A DNA stretch of 64,000 nucleotides from Amaranthus tricolor (taxonomy: Eukaryota; Streptophyta; Magnoliopsida; Caryophyllales; Amaranthaceae), in NCBI RefSeq assembly GCF_026212465.1, contig NC_080050.1, positions 34,244,130 to 34,308,129 of the forward strand, written 5' to 3'. The notes under the pieces are model-generated. The model saw nothing but the letters and a program-made list of their open reading frames with translations. It was not told the DNA's origin and did no database searches. Shown here one piece after another: positions 1-12,000 of the stretch (positions are counted from its first letter, which is position 1; every line of letters begins with the position of its first letter). The translations under genes and the position numbers were made by a program.

Positions 1-48
1 CTGGGGGCCAAAACCGCAGCAAAAAATGGCAAAAAACCGAAGCAAATG
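1..48. mobile_element. transposon-derived scrap left of the satellite
   Basis: This short non-satellite stretch carries two half-sites, CCGCAGCAAA at 14-23 and CCGAAGCAAAT at 38-48. They match one arm of the hairpin repeat at 1753-1911. The run at 14-30 matches 1867-1883 at 15 of 17 positions. It is therefore probably the end of the same kind of element, or of a second copy of the island. The right limit is approximate: AGCTTTTTTCCACT at 49-62 already resembles the satellite motif AGCTTTTTTGGCACT. Confidence 0.45.
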
Positions 49-1070
49 AGCTTTTTTCCACTACTGAGTTGCTCAAACATGGTTTGTTTTGCACGAAACT
101 TGGCACACAACACTATTTGGTATATATTATTCTTTTGAAGTCGTTATAATTGAAAATCATTGTCATATGCTAGATATTACGTGTTAAGTTGCGATTTAAT
201 GCGTTTTTAAGCATTTTTGGAACTATTGCGAATAAAGTAGCTCAAACTTAGTTTGTTCAGCACAAAACTTGGCACACCACACTATTTGGTATATATTATT
301 GTGCTAAAGTGGTAAAAATTTAAAATTATAGTCATATACTAGAAAGTATGTGTGAAGTTGCGATTTTAAGGGTTTTTAAGAGTTTTTGGCACTTTTGCAC
401 ATAAAGTAGCTAAAACTTGGTTTGTTTTGCACAAAACTTGGCACACAACACTATTTGGTATATATTATTTTATTGAAGTGGTTAGAATTTAAAATCATAG
501 TCATATGCTAGAAATTACGTGTTAAGTTTCGATTTCAAAGGTTTTTAAGCGTGTTTGCCAATTTTACGCATAAAGTAGCTCAAACTTGGTTTGTTTTGCA
601 CGAAACTTGGCACACTACACTATTTGGTATATATTATTGTGTTGAAGTGGTTATAATTGAAAATCATAGTCATATGCTAGAAAGTACGTGTTAAGTTGCG
701 ATTTCAAGGGTTTTTAAGTGTGTTTGGCACTTTTACTTATAAAGTAGCTCAAACTTGGTTTGTTTTGCACGAAACTTGGCACACAACACTATTTGGTATA
801 TATTAATGTGTTGAAGTGGTTAGAATTGAAAATCATAGTCATATGCTAGAAATTACGTGTTAAGTTGCGATTTCAAGGGTTTTTAAGCGTGTTTGGAAAT
901 TTTACGCATAAAGTAGCTCAAACTTGGTTTTGTTTTGCACGAAACTTGGCACACAACACTATTTGGTATATATTATTGTGTAAAAGTTGTTAGAATTGAA
1001 AATCATAGTCTTATTCTAGAATTTACGTGTTAAGTTGCGATTTTATGCGTTTTTTAACCGTTTTTGAAAC
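49..1070 (+). repeat. divergent 169-bp satellite monomers, block 1
   Basis: Six head-to-tail monomers are present. The shared TAG of the AAAGTAGCT(C/A)AAAC motif has its G at 240, 409, 578, 747 and 916, exactly 169 bp apart each time. The monomers differ from one another at many positions and show no dimer pattern. They lack the HindIII site (AAGCTT) found in later monomers, having forms such as AAGCGTGTTTGG and AAGCATTTTTGG. The last monomer is cut at 1070 after TTTTTGAAAC, where the island begins. Such diverged copies are usual at satellite array edges. Confidence 0.93.
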
Positions 1071-1090
1071 TAACATCTATTTTCTCTTAG

Positions 1091-1388
1091 TGCTTTCAAC
1101 AACCTTTTTCTTCCGTTGACTGCGGCTACTACGCGCTGAAGTATATGGACAATATTATAAAATCCGTGCAGGACTTTGGAGTCGAAAATATAGATGCCGT
1201 AAATATTTTTTACGTTCTTAATTAAATATATTATTGGAAAAATTTAATGTTTCTATATTAATCTTTTATTTTTATATTATATATAGGTTTTAAACGACAT
1301 TCCGAGGGAAACACGCCCTTTGACAAGTGAAGAGATGCGCGAAATAAAAGACAAGATTGCCGCGTATCTTGCTAATATTTGTCCTTGA
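1091..1388 (+). pseudogene. Ulp1/SENP-like C48 cysteine protease, C-terminal fragment
   Basis: Two exons can be read. Exon 1 (1091-1198, 36 codons) follows a pyrimidine-rich acceptor TTTCTCTTAG ending at 1090 and includes SVDCGYYALKYMDNII. Exon 2 (1287-1388, 33 codons plus TGA) includes NDIPRETRPLTSEEMREI and ends ANICP. Both junctions are phase 0. In the C48 (Ulp1/SENP) family the Cys of (D/E)CG is the nucleophile and lies near the C-terminus, preceded by a Gln of the oxyanion hole; QQP five to seven residues before DCG fits this. These enzymes cleave SUMO or similar modifiers, and plant transposons often carry relatives. The part with the catalytic His and Asp is absent: satellite begins 20 bp upstream of the acceptor. 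No start codon or promoter is seen, so this is a dead fragment. The intact reading frame and splice sites suggest fairly recent capture. Confidence 0.8.
1199..1286 (+). other. predicted intron in the Ulp1-like fragment
   Basis: This 88-bp AT-rich stretch starts GTAAAT and ends TATATATAG. Removing it joins two phase-0 exons into one frame that continues the protease C-terminus. Reading through instead reaches a stop (TAA) soon after VNIFYVLN. The small size and T-rich 3' end fit a plant intron. Confidence 0.7.
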
Positions 1389-1752
<364 letters not shown>

Positions 1753-1911
1753 ATTTGCTGCGGTTTTTGCCCATGACCGCAGCAAATAACACTCATTATT
1801 TGCTGCGGTTTTTTCTCATGACCGCAACAAATAACACTCATTATTTGCTGCGGTTTTTTCTCATGACCGCAGCAAATAATGCCCTTATTTGCTGCGGTTT
1901 TGAACCGCAAC
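1753..1911. repeat. 44-45 bp hairpin minisatellite, four units
   Basis: Units begin at 1753, 1798, 1843 and 1887 with ATTTGCTGCGGT. In units 1 and 3 this is followed after 11 nt by the exact reverse complement ACCGCAGCAAAT (1776-1787 and 1866-1877). Unit 2 has one mismatch (ACCGCAACAAAT, 1821-1832). Unit 4 is shortened, with ACCGCAAC at 1904-1911. Each unit can form a 12-bp stem. Clustered inverted motifs near an end resemble the subterminal repeats of plant CACTA-type transposons, where they bind transposase; that function is inferred only. Confidence 0.85.
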
Positions 1912-1926
1912 TTTGAAAGTAGGACA

Positions 1927-3520
1927 TTTGAAACTTGGCACACAACACTATTTGGTATATATTATTCTGTTGAAGTCGTTATAATTGAAAATCATAGTCA
2001 TATGCTAGAAATTACGTGTAAAGTTGCGATTTAATGCGTTTTTAAGCATTTTTGGAACTATTGCGAATAAAGTAGCTCAAACTTAGTTTGTTCAGCACAA
2101 AACTTGGCACACCACACTATTTGGTATATATTATTGTGCTGAAGTGGTTAAAATTTAAAATCTTAGTCATATACTAGAAAGTATGTGTTAAGTTGCGATT
2201 TTAAGGGTTTTTAAGAGTTTTTGGCACTTTTGCACATAAAATAGCTAAAACCTTGTTTGTTTTGCACAAAACTTGGCACACAACACTATTTGGTATATAT
2301 TATTTTATTGAAGTGGTTAGAATTTAAAATCATAGTCATAAGCTAGAAATTACGTGTTAAGTTTCGATTTCAAAGGTTTTTAAGCGTGTTTGGCAATTTT
2401 ACGCATAAAGTAACTCAAACTTGGTTTGTTTTGCACGAAACTTGGCACACTACACTATTTGGTATATATTATTGTGTTGAAGTGCTTAGAATTGAAAATC
2501 ATAGTCATATGCTAGAAATTACGTGTTAAGTTGCGATTTCAAGGGTTTTTAAGCGTGTTTGGCAATTTTACGCATAAAGTAGCTCAAACATGGTTTGTTT
2601 TGCACAAAACTTGTCACACAAAACTAATTAGTATATATTATTGTGTTGAAGTGGTTAGAATTGAAAAACATAGTCATATGCTAGAAAGTACGTGTTATGT
2701 TTCGATTTTAAGGGTTTTAAAGCGTTTTTGGCACTTTTGCACAAAAAGTAGCTCAAACTTGGTTTGTTTTGCACGAAACATGGCGCACAACACTATTTGG
2801 TATATATTATTCTATTGAACTGGTTATAATTTAAAATCTTAGTATTATGCTAGAAATTACGTGTTAAGTAGCGATTTTATGCGTTTTTCAGCATATTTTG
2901 TACTTTTGCGCATAAAGTGGCTCAAACTTAGTTTGTTTGGCACGAAACATGACACACCACACTATGTGGTATATATTATTGTGATGAAGTGGTTAGAATT
3001 GAAAATCATAGTCAAATGCTTGAAAGTATTTGTTAAGTTGCGATTTTAAGGGTTTTTAATCGTTTTTGGCACTTTTGCTCATAAATAAGCTCAAACTTGG
3101 TTTGTTTTTCACGAAACTTGGCACACAACACTATTTAGTATATATTATTTTTTTGAAGTGGTAAAAATTGAAAATCATAGACATATGCTAGAAATTACGT
3201 CTTAAGTTTCGATGTCAAAGGTTTTTAAGCGTTTTTGGCACTTTTGCGCATAAAGTAGCTCAAACTTGTTTTGTTGTGCACGAAACATGGCGCACAACAT
3301 TATTTGGTATATGTTATTCTGTTGAAGTGGTTAGAATTGAAAATCATTGTATTATGCTAGAAATTACGTGTTAAGTTGCGATTTTATGCGTTTTGAAGCA
3401 TTTTTGGCACATTTGCGCATAAAGTAGCTCAAACTTAGTTTGTTTTGCACGAAACATGGCACACCACACTATTTGGTATATATTATTGTGTTGAAGTGGT
3501 TAGAATTGAAAATCATAGTC
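1927..3520 (+). repeat. divergent 169-bp satellite monomers, block 2
   Basis: The satellite resumes inside a monomer at GAAACTTGGCAC and runs as heterogeneous monomers of about 169 bp. The first four copy block 1 at a constant offset of 1835 bp: GAAACTTGG 95/1930, TTCAGCAC 256/2091, TATTGAAG 471/2306, CACACTACAC 611/2446. Later monomers are further diverged and lack the dimer pattern. The block ends at 3520 in a 36-bp partial repeat where the dimeric array starts. Confidence 0.92.
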
Positions 3521-6500
3521 ATTGTGTTGAAGTGGTTAGATTTGAACATAATAGTCATATGATAGAAATTACGTGTTAAGTTGCGATTTGATGTGTTTTT
3601 AAGCTTTTTTGGCACTTTTGCACATAAAGTAGCCCAAAAACTTGCTTTGTTTTGCACGAAACTTGGCACACAACACTATTTGGTATATATTATTGTGTTG
3701 AAGTGGTTAGAATTTAAAATCATTGTTATATGCTCGAAATTACGTTCTATAGGTGTGATTTTAAGGGTTTTTAAGTTTTTTTTGGCACTTACACGATTAA
3801 AGTAGCTTAAATTTGGTATGTTTTGCACGAAATTTGGAACAAAACACTTTTTGGTATATATTATTGTGTTGAAGTGGTTAGAATTGAAAATAATAGTCAT
3901 GTGATAGAAATTACGTGTTAAGTTGTGACTTTATGTGTTTTTAAGCTTTTTTGGCACTTTCGCACATACAGTAGCCGAAACTTTCTTTGTTTTGCACGTA
4001 ACTTGGCACACAACACTATTTGGTATATATTATTGTGTTGAAGTGGTTAGAATTTAAAATCATAGTTATATGCTAGAATTTACGTTCTAAGGGTGTGATT
4101 TTAAGGGTTTTTAAGCTTTTTTGGCACTTACACGAATAAAGTAGCTTAAATTTGGGTTTGTTTTGTACGAAACATGGAACAAAACACTCTTTGGTATATA
4201 TTATTGTTTAGAAGTGGTTAGATTTGAAAATAATAGTCATATGATAGATATTACGTGTTAACTTGCGATTTTATGTGTTTATAAGCTTTTCTGGCACTTT
4301 CGCACATAAAGTAGCCCAAACTTGCGTTGTTTTGAAGGAAACTTAGCACACAACACTGTTTGGTATATATTATTGTGTTGAAGTGGTTAGAATTTAAAAC
4401 GATAGTTATATGCTAGAAATTACGTGCTAAAGGTGTTATTTTAAGGGTTTTTAAGCTTTTTTTGGCACTTACACGAATAAAGTAGCTTAAATTTGGTTTG
4501 TTTTGCACGAAACATGGAATAACACACTCTTTGGTATATATTATTGTGTTGAAGTGGTTAGAATTGAAACTAATAGTCATATGATAGAAATTACGTGTTA
4601 AGTTGCGATTTGATGTGTTTTTAAGCTTTTTTGGCACTTTCGCACATAAAGTAGCCCAAAAACTTGCTATGTTTTGCACGAAACTTGGCACACAACACTA
4701 TTTGGTATATATTATTGTGTTGAAGTGGTTAGAATTTAAAATCATTGTTATATGCTCGAAATTACGTTCTATAGGTGTGATTTTAAGGGTTTTTAAGCTT
4801 TTTTGGCACTTACACGATTAAAGTAGCTTAAATTTGGTATGTTTTGCACGAAATTTGGAACAAAACACATTTTGGTATATATTATTGTGTTGAAGTGGTT
4901 AGAATTGAAAATAATAGTCATATGATAGAAATTACGTGTTAAGTTGCGATTTGATGTGTTTTTAAGCTTTTTTGGCACATTCGCACATAAAGTAACCCAA
5001 ACTTGCTTTGTTTTACACGAAACTTGGCACACAACACTATTTGGTATATATTATTGTGTTGAAGTGGTTAGAATTAAAAATCATAGTTATATGCTTGAAA
5101 TTACGTGCTAAAGGTGTGATTTTAAGGGTTTTAAAGCTTTTTTGGCACTTACACGATTAAAGTAGCTTAAATTTGGTATGTTTTGCACGAAATTTGGAAC
5201 AAAACACTTTTTGGTATATATTATTGTGTTAAAGTGGTTAGAATTGAAAATAATAGTCATATCATAGAAATTACGTGTTAAGTTGTGATTTTATGTGTTT
5301 TTAAGCTTTTTTGGCACTTTCGCACATAAAGTAGCCGAAACTTGCGTTGTTTTGCACGTAACTTGGCACACAACACTATTAGGTATATATTATTGTGTTG
5401 AAGTGGTTAGAATTTAAAATCATAGTTATATGCTAGAATTTACATTCTAAAGCTGTGATTTAAATGGTTTTTAAGCTTTTTTGGCACTTACACGAATAAA
5501 GTAGCTTAAATTTGGTTTGTATTGCACGAAACATGGAACAAAACACTCTTTGGTATATATTATTGTGTTGAAGTGGTTAGATTTGAACATAATAGTCATA
5601 TGATAGAAATTACGTGTTAAGTTACGATTTGATGTGTTTTTAAGCTTTTTTGACACTTTCGCACATAAACTAGCCCAAACTTGCTTTGTTTTGCACGAAA
5701 CTTGGCACACAACACTATTTGGTATATATTATTGTGTTGAAGTGGTTAGAATTTAAAATCATTGTTATATGCTCGAAATTACGTTCTATAGGTGTGATTT
5801 TAAGGGTTTTTAAACTTTTTTGGCACTTACACGATTAAAGTAGCTTAAATTTGGTATGTTTTGCACGAAATTTGGAACAAAACACTTTTTGGTATATATT
5901 ATTGTGTTAAAGTGGTTAGAATTGAAAATAATAGTCATATGATAGAAATTACGTGTTAAGTTGTGATTTTATGTGTTTTTAAGCTTTTTTGGCACTTTCG
6001 CACATAAAGTAGCCGAAACTTGCGTTGTTTTGCACGTAACTTGGCACACAACACTATTACGTATATATTATTGTGTTGAAGTGGTTAGAATTTAAAATCA
6101 TAGTTATATGCTAGAATTTACATTCTAAAGCTGTGATTTAAAGGGTTTTTAAGCTTTTTTGGCACTTACACGAATAAAGTAGCTTAAATTTGGTTTGTTT
6201 TGCACGAAACATGGAACAAAACACTCTTTGGTATATATTATTGTGTTGAAGTGGTTAGAATTGAAACTAATAGTCATATGATAGAAATTACGTGTTAAGT
6301 TGCGATTTGATGTGTTTTTAAGCTTTTTTGGCACTTTCGCACATAAAGTAGCCCAAAAACTTGCTTTGTTTTGCACGAAACTTGGCACACAACACTATTT
6401 GGTATATATTATTGTGTTGAAGTGGTTAGAATTAAAAATCATAGTTATATGCTCGAAATTACGTTCTATAGGTGTGATTTTAAGGGTTTTTAAGTTTTTT

Positions 6501-9090
6501 TAGCACTTACACGATTAAAGTAGCTTAAATTTGGTATGTTTTGCACGAAATTTGGAACAAAACACTTTTTGGTATATATTATTGTGTTGAAGTGGTTAGA
6601 ATTGAAAATAATAGTCATGTGATAGAAATTACGTGTTAAGTTGCGATTTGATGTGTTATTAAGCTTTTTTGGCACTTTCGCACATAAAGTAGCCCAAACT
6701 TGTTTTGTTTTGCACGAAACTTGGCACACAACACTATTTGGTATATATTATTGTGTTGAAGTGGTTAGAATTAAAAATCATAGTTATATGCTTGAAATTA
6801 CGTGCTAAAGGTGTGATTTTAAGGGTTTTAAAGCTTTTTTGGCACTTACACGAATAAAGTAGCTTAAATTTTGTATGTTTTGCACGAAATTTGGAACAAA
6901 ACACTTTTTGGTATATATTATTGTGTTAAAGTGGTTAGAATTGAAAATAATAGTCATATGATAGAAATTACGTGTTAAGTTGTGATTTTATGTGTTGTTA
7001 AGCTTTTTTGGCACTTTTGCACATAAAGTAGCCGAAACTTGCGTTGTTTTGCACGTAACTTGGCACACAACACTATTAGGTATATATTATTGTGTTGAAG
7101 TGGTTAGAATTTAAAATCATAGTTATATGCTAGAATTTACATTCTAAAGCTGTGATTTTAAGGGTTTTTAAGCTTTTTTGGCACTTACACGAATAAAGTA
7201 GCTTAAATTTGGTTTGTTATGCACGAAACATGGAACAAAACACTCTTTGGTATATATTATTGTGTTGAAGTGGTAGGATTTGAAAATAATAGTCATATGA
7301 TAGAAATTACGTGTTAACTTGCGATTTTATGTGTTTATAAGCTTTTTTGGCACTTTCGCACATAAAGTAGCACAAACTTGCGTTGTTTTGCAGGAAACTT
7401 GGCACACAACACTGTTAGGTATATATATTATTGTGTTGAAGTGGTTCAAATTTGAAATGCTAGTTATATGCTAGAAATTACGTGCTAATGGTGTGATTTT
7501 AAGGGTTTTTAAGCTTTTTTGGCACTTACACAAATAAAGTAGCTTAAATTTGGTTTTTTTTTGCACGAAACATGGATTAACACACTCTTTGGTATATATT
7601 ATTTTGTTGAAGTGGTTAGATTTGAAAATAATAGTCATATGATAGAAATTACGTGTTAACTTGCGATTTTATGTGTTTATAAGCTTTTTTGGCACTTTCG
7701 CACATAAAGTAGCCCAAACTTGCGTTGTTTTGCAGGAAACTTGGCACACAACACTGTTTGGTATATATTATTGTGTTGAAGTGGTTAGAATTTAAAATGA
7801 TAGTTATATGCTAGAAATTACGTGCTAAAGGTGTGATTTTAAGGGTTTTTAAAGCTTTTTTGGCACTTACACGAATAAAGTAGCTTAAATTTGGTTTGTT
7901 TTGCACGAAATTTGGAACAAAACACTCTTTGGTATATATTATTGTGTTGAAGTGGTTAGAATTGAAAATAATAGTCATATGATAGAAATTACGTGTTAAG
8001 TTGTGATTTTATGTGTTTTTAAGGTTTTTTGGCACTTTCGCACATACAGTAGCCGAAACTTGCTTTGTTTTGCACGTAACTTGGCACACAACACTATTTG
8101 GTATATATTATTGTGTTGAAGTTGTTAGAATTTAAAATCATAGTTATATGCTAGAATTTACGTTCTAAAGGTGTGATTTTAAGGGTTTTTAAGCTTTTTT
8201 GGCACTTTTACGAATAAAGTAGCTTAAATTTGGTTTGTTTTGCACGAAACATGGAACAAAACACTCTTTGGTATATATTATTGTGTTGAAGTGGTTAGAT
8301 TTTAAAATAATAGTCATATGATAGAAATTACGTGTTAACTTGCGATTTTATGTGTTTATAAGCTTTTTTGGCACTTTCGCACATAAAGTAGCCCAAACTT
8401 GCGTTGTTTTGCAGGAAACTTGGCACACAACACTGTTTGGTATATATTATTGTGTTGAAGTGGTTAGAATTGAAAATCATAGTTATATGCTAGAAATTAC
8501 GTGCTAAAGGTGTGATTTTAAGGGTTTTTAAGCTTTTTTGGCACTTACACGAATAAAGTAGCTTAAATTTGGTTTGTTTTGCACGAAACATGGAATAACA
8601 CACTCTTTGGTATATATTATTGTGTTGAAGTGGTTAGAATTGAAAATAATAGTCATATGATAGAAATTACGTGTTAAGTTGTGATTTTATGTGTTTTTAA
8701 GCTTTTTTGGCACTTTCGCACATAAAGTAGCCGAAACTTGCGTTGTTTTGCACATAACTTGGCACACAACACTATTAGGTATATATTATTGTGTTGAAGT
8801 GGTTAGAATTTGAAATCATAGTTATATGCTAGAATTTACATTCTAAAGGTGTGATTTTTAAGGGTTTTAAGCTTTTTTGGCACTTACACGAATAAAGTAG
8901 CTTAAATTTGGTTTGTTTTGCACGAAACATGGAACAAAACATTCTTTGGTATATATTATTGTGTTGAAGTGGTTAGATTTGAAAATAATAGTCATATGAT
9001 AGAAATTACATGTTAAATTGCGATTTCATGTGTTTATAAGCTTTTTTGGCACTTTCGCACATAAAGTATCCCAAACTTGCGTTGTTTTGC
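3521..9090 (+). repeat. 339-bp dimeric satellite, early heterogeneous part
   Basis: From here monomers alternate between type B (169 bp) and type A (170 bp). Type A carries one extra base in TAAAGGTGTG and ends CACTTACACG(A/T)(A/T)TAAAGTA. Type B has CATATGATAG and CACTTTCGCACATAAAGTA. Most halves contain AAGCTT. No single higher-order period dominates, but local copies are spaced by integral dimers: a GCCCAAAAAC variant is at about 3632, 4652 and 6350, roughly 3 and 5 dimers apart. No gene is present. Confidence 0.9.
7883..8558 (+). repeat. single block resembling the 33.6-47 kb HOR
   Basis: Four consecutive half-units here match monomers 1 to 4 of the three-dimer repeat that fills 33.6-47 kb. 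They include AAGGTTTTTTGGCAC, CACATACAGTAGCCG, GAATTTACGTTCTAAAGG with CACTTTTACG, and GTTTATAAGC followed by GCAGGAAACTTGG. The fifth half-unit already differs (AAGTTGTG instead of AACTTGCG). The block may be a founder-like or transferred copy. Confidence 0.7.
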
Positions 9091-12000
9091 ATGAAACCTT
9101 GCACACAACACTGTTCTGTATATATTATTGTGTTGAAGTGGTTATAATTCCAAAATGATAGTTATATGCTAGAAATTACGTGCTAAAGGTGTGATTTTAA
9201 GGGTTTTTAAGCTTTTTTGGCACTTACACGAATAAAGTAGCTTAAATTTGGTTTGTTTTGCACGAAACATGGAATAACACACTCTTTGGTATATATTATT
9301 GTGTTGAAGTGGTTAGATTTGAAAATAATAGCCATATGATAGAAATTATGTTTTAAGTTGCGATTTGATGTGTTTTTAAGCTTTTTTGGCACTTTCGCAC
9401 ATAAAGTAGCCCAAACTTGCATTGTTTTGCACAAAACCTGGCACACAACACTGTTTGGTATATATTATTATGTTGAAATGGTTAGAATTTAAAATCATTG
9501 TTATATACTAGAAATTACGTCCTAAAGGTGTGATTTTAAGGGTTTTTAAGCTTTTTTGGCACTTACACGAATAAAGTAGCTTAACTTTGGTTTGTTTTGC
9601 ACAAAACATGGAATAACACACTCTTTGGTAAATATTATTGTGTTGAAGTGGTTAGAATTGAAAATAATAGTCATATGATAGAAATTACGTGTTAAGTTGT
9701 GATTTTATGTGTTTTTAAGCTTTTTTGGCACTTTCGCACATAAAGTAGCCGAAACTTGCGTTATTTTGCACGTAACTTGGCACACAACACTATTAGGTAT
9801 ATATTATTGTGTTGAAGTGGTTAGAATTTGAAATCATAGTTATATGCTAGAATTTACATTCTAATTGTGTTATTTTAAGGGTTTTTAAGCTTTTTTGGCA
9901 CTTACACGAATAAAGTAGCTTAAATTTGGTTTGTTTTGCACGAAACATGGAACAAAACACTCTTTGGTATATATTATTGTGTTGAAGTGGTTAGATTTGA
10001 AAATAATAGTCATATGATAGAAATTACGTGTTAAATTGCGATTTTATGTGTTTCTAAGCTTTTTTTGGCACTTTCGCACATAAAGTAGCCCAAACTTGCG
10101 TTGTTTTGCATGAAACCTTGCACACAACACTGTTCTGTATATATTATTGTGTTGAAGTGGTTATAATTCAAAATGATAGTTATATGCTAGAAATTACGTG
10201 CTAAAGGTGTGATTTTAAGGGTTTTTAAGCTTTTTTGGCACTTACACGAATAAAGTAGCTTAAATTTGGTTTGTTTTGCACGAAACATGGAATAACACAC
10301 TCTTTGGTATATATTATTGTGTTGAAGTGGTTAGATTTGAAAATAATAGTCATATGATAGAAATTACGTGTTAAGTTGTGATTTTATGTGTTTTTAAGCT
10401 TTTTTGGCACTTTCGCACATAAAGTAGCCGAAACTTGCGTTGTTTTGCACGTAACTTGGCACACAACACTATTAGGTATATATTATTGTTTTTAAGTGGT
10501 TAGAATTTAAAATCATAGTTATATGCTAGAATTTACATTCTAAAGCTGTGATTTTAAGGGTTTTTAAGCTTTTTTTGGTACTTACACGAATAAAGTAGCT
10601 TAAATTTGGTTTTTTTTGCACGAAACATGGAACAAAACACTCTTTGGTATATATTATTGTGTTGAAGTGGTTGGATTTGAAAATAATAGTCATATGATAG
10701 AAATTACGTGTTAACGTGCGATTTTATGTGTTTATAAGCTTTTTTGGCACTTTCGCACATAAAGTAGCCCAAACTTGCGTTGTTTTGCAGGAAACTTGGC
10801 ACACAACACTGTTTGGTATATATTATTGTGTTGAAGTGGTTAGAATTTAAAATGATAGTTATATGCTAGAAATTACGTGCTAAAGGTGTGATTTTAAGGG
10901 TTTTTAAGCTTTTTTGGCACTTACACGAATAAAGTAGCTTAAATTTGGTTTTTTTTGCACGAAACATGGAATAACACACTCTTTGGTATATATTATTGTG
11001 TTGAAGTGGTTAGATTTGAAAATAATAGTCATATGATAGAAATTACGTTTTAAATTGCGATTTTATGTGTTTATAAGCTTTTTTGGCACTTTCGCACATA
11101 AAGTAGCCCAAACTTGCGTTGTTTTGCAGGAAACTTGGCACACAACACTGTTTGGTATATATTATTGTGTTGAGTGGTTAGAATTTAAAATGATAGTTAT
11201 ATGCTAGAAATTACGTGCTAAAGGTGTGATTTTAAGGGTTTTTAAGCTTTTTTGGCACTTACACGAATAAAGTAGCTTAACTTTGGTTTGTTTTGCACGA
11301 AACATGGAATAACACACTCTTTGGTATATATTATTGTGTTGAAGTGGTTAGAATTGAAAATAATAGTCATATGATAGAAATTATGTGTTAAGTTGCGATT
11401 TGATGTGTTTTTAAGCTTTTTTGGCACTTTCGCACATAAAGTAGCCCAAACTTGCTTTGTTTTGCACGAAACTTGGCACACAACACTATTTGGTATATAT
11501 TATTATGTTGAAGTGGTTAGAATTTAAAATCATTGTTATATGCTCGAAATTACGTTCTATAGGTGTGATTTTAAGGGTCTTTAAGCTCTTTCGGCACTTA
11601 CACGATTAAAGTAGCTTAAATTTGGTATGTTTTGCACGAAATTTGGAACAAAACACTTTTTGGTATATATTATTGTGTTGAAGTGGTTAGAATTGAAAAT
11701 AATAGTCAAATGATAGAAATTACGTGTTAAGTTGCGATTTGATATGTTTTTAAGCTTTTTTGGCACTTTCGCACATAAAGTAGCCCAAACTTGCGTTGTT
11801 TTGCAGGAAACTTGGCACACAACACTGTTTGGTATATATTATTGTGTTGAAGTGGTTAGAATTTAAAATCATAGTTATATGCAAGAATTTACATTCTAAA
11901 GGTGTGATTTTAAGGGTTTTTAAGCTTTTTTTTGGCACTTATACGAATAAAGTAGCTTAAATTTGGTTTGTTTTGCACGAAACATGGAACAAAACACTCT

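Noticed and set aside
59..68. CACTACTGAG as a CACTA-type terminal inverted repeat
   Set aside because: An element starting here would run into the satellite, no matching TAGTG end is seen, and the stretch aligns loosely with the monomer motif CACTTTTGCGCATAAAGTAG.
1091..1388. Functional SUMO protease gene
   Set aside because: Only the last 69 residues are present; the catalytic His and Asp region, start codon and promoter are missing and replaced by satellite.
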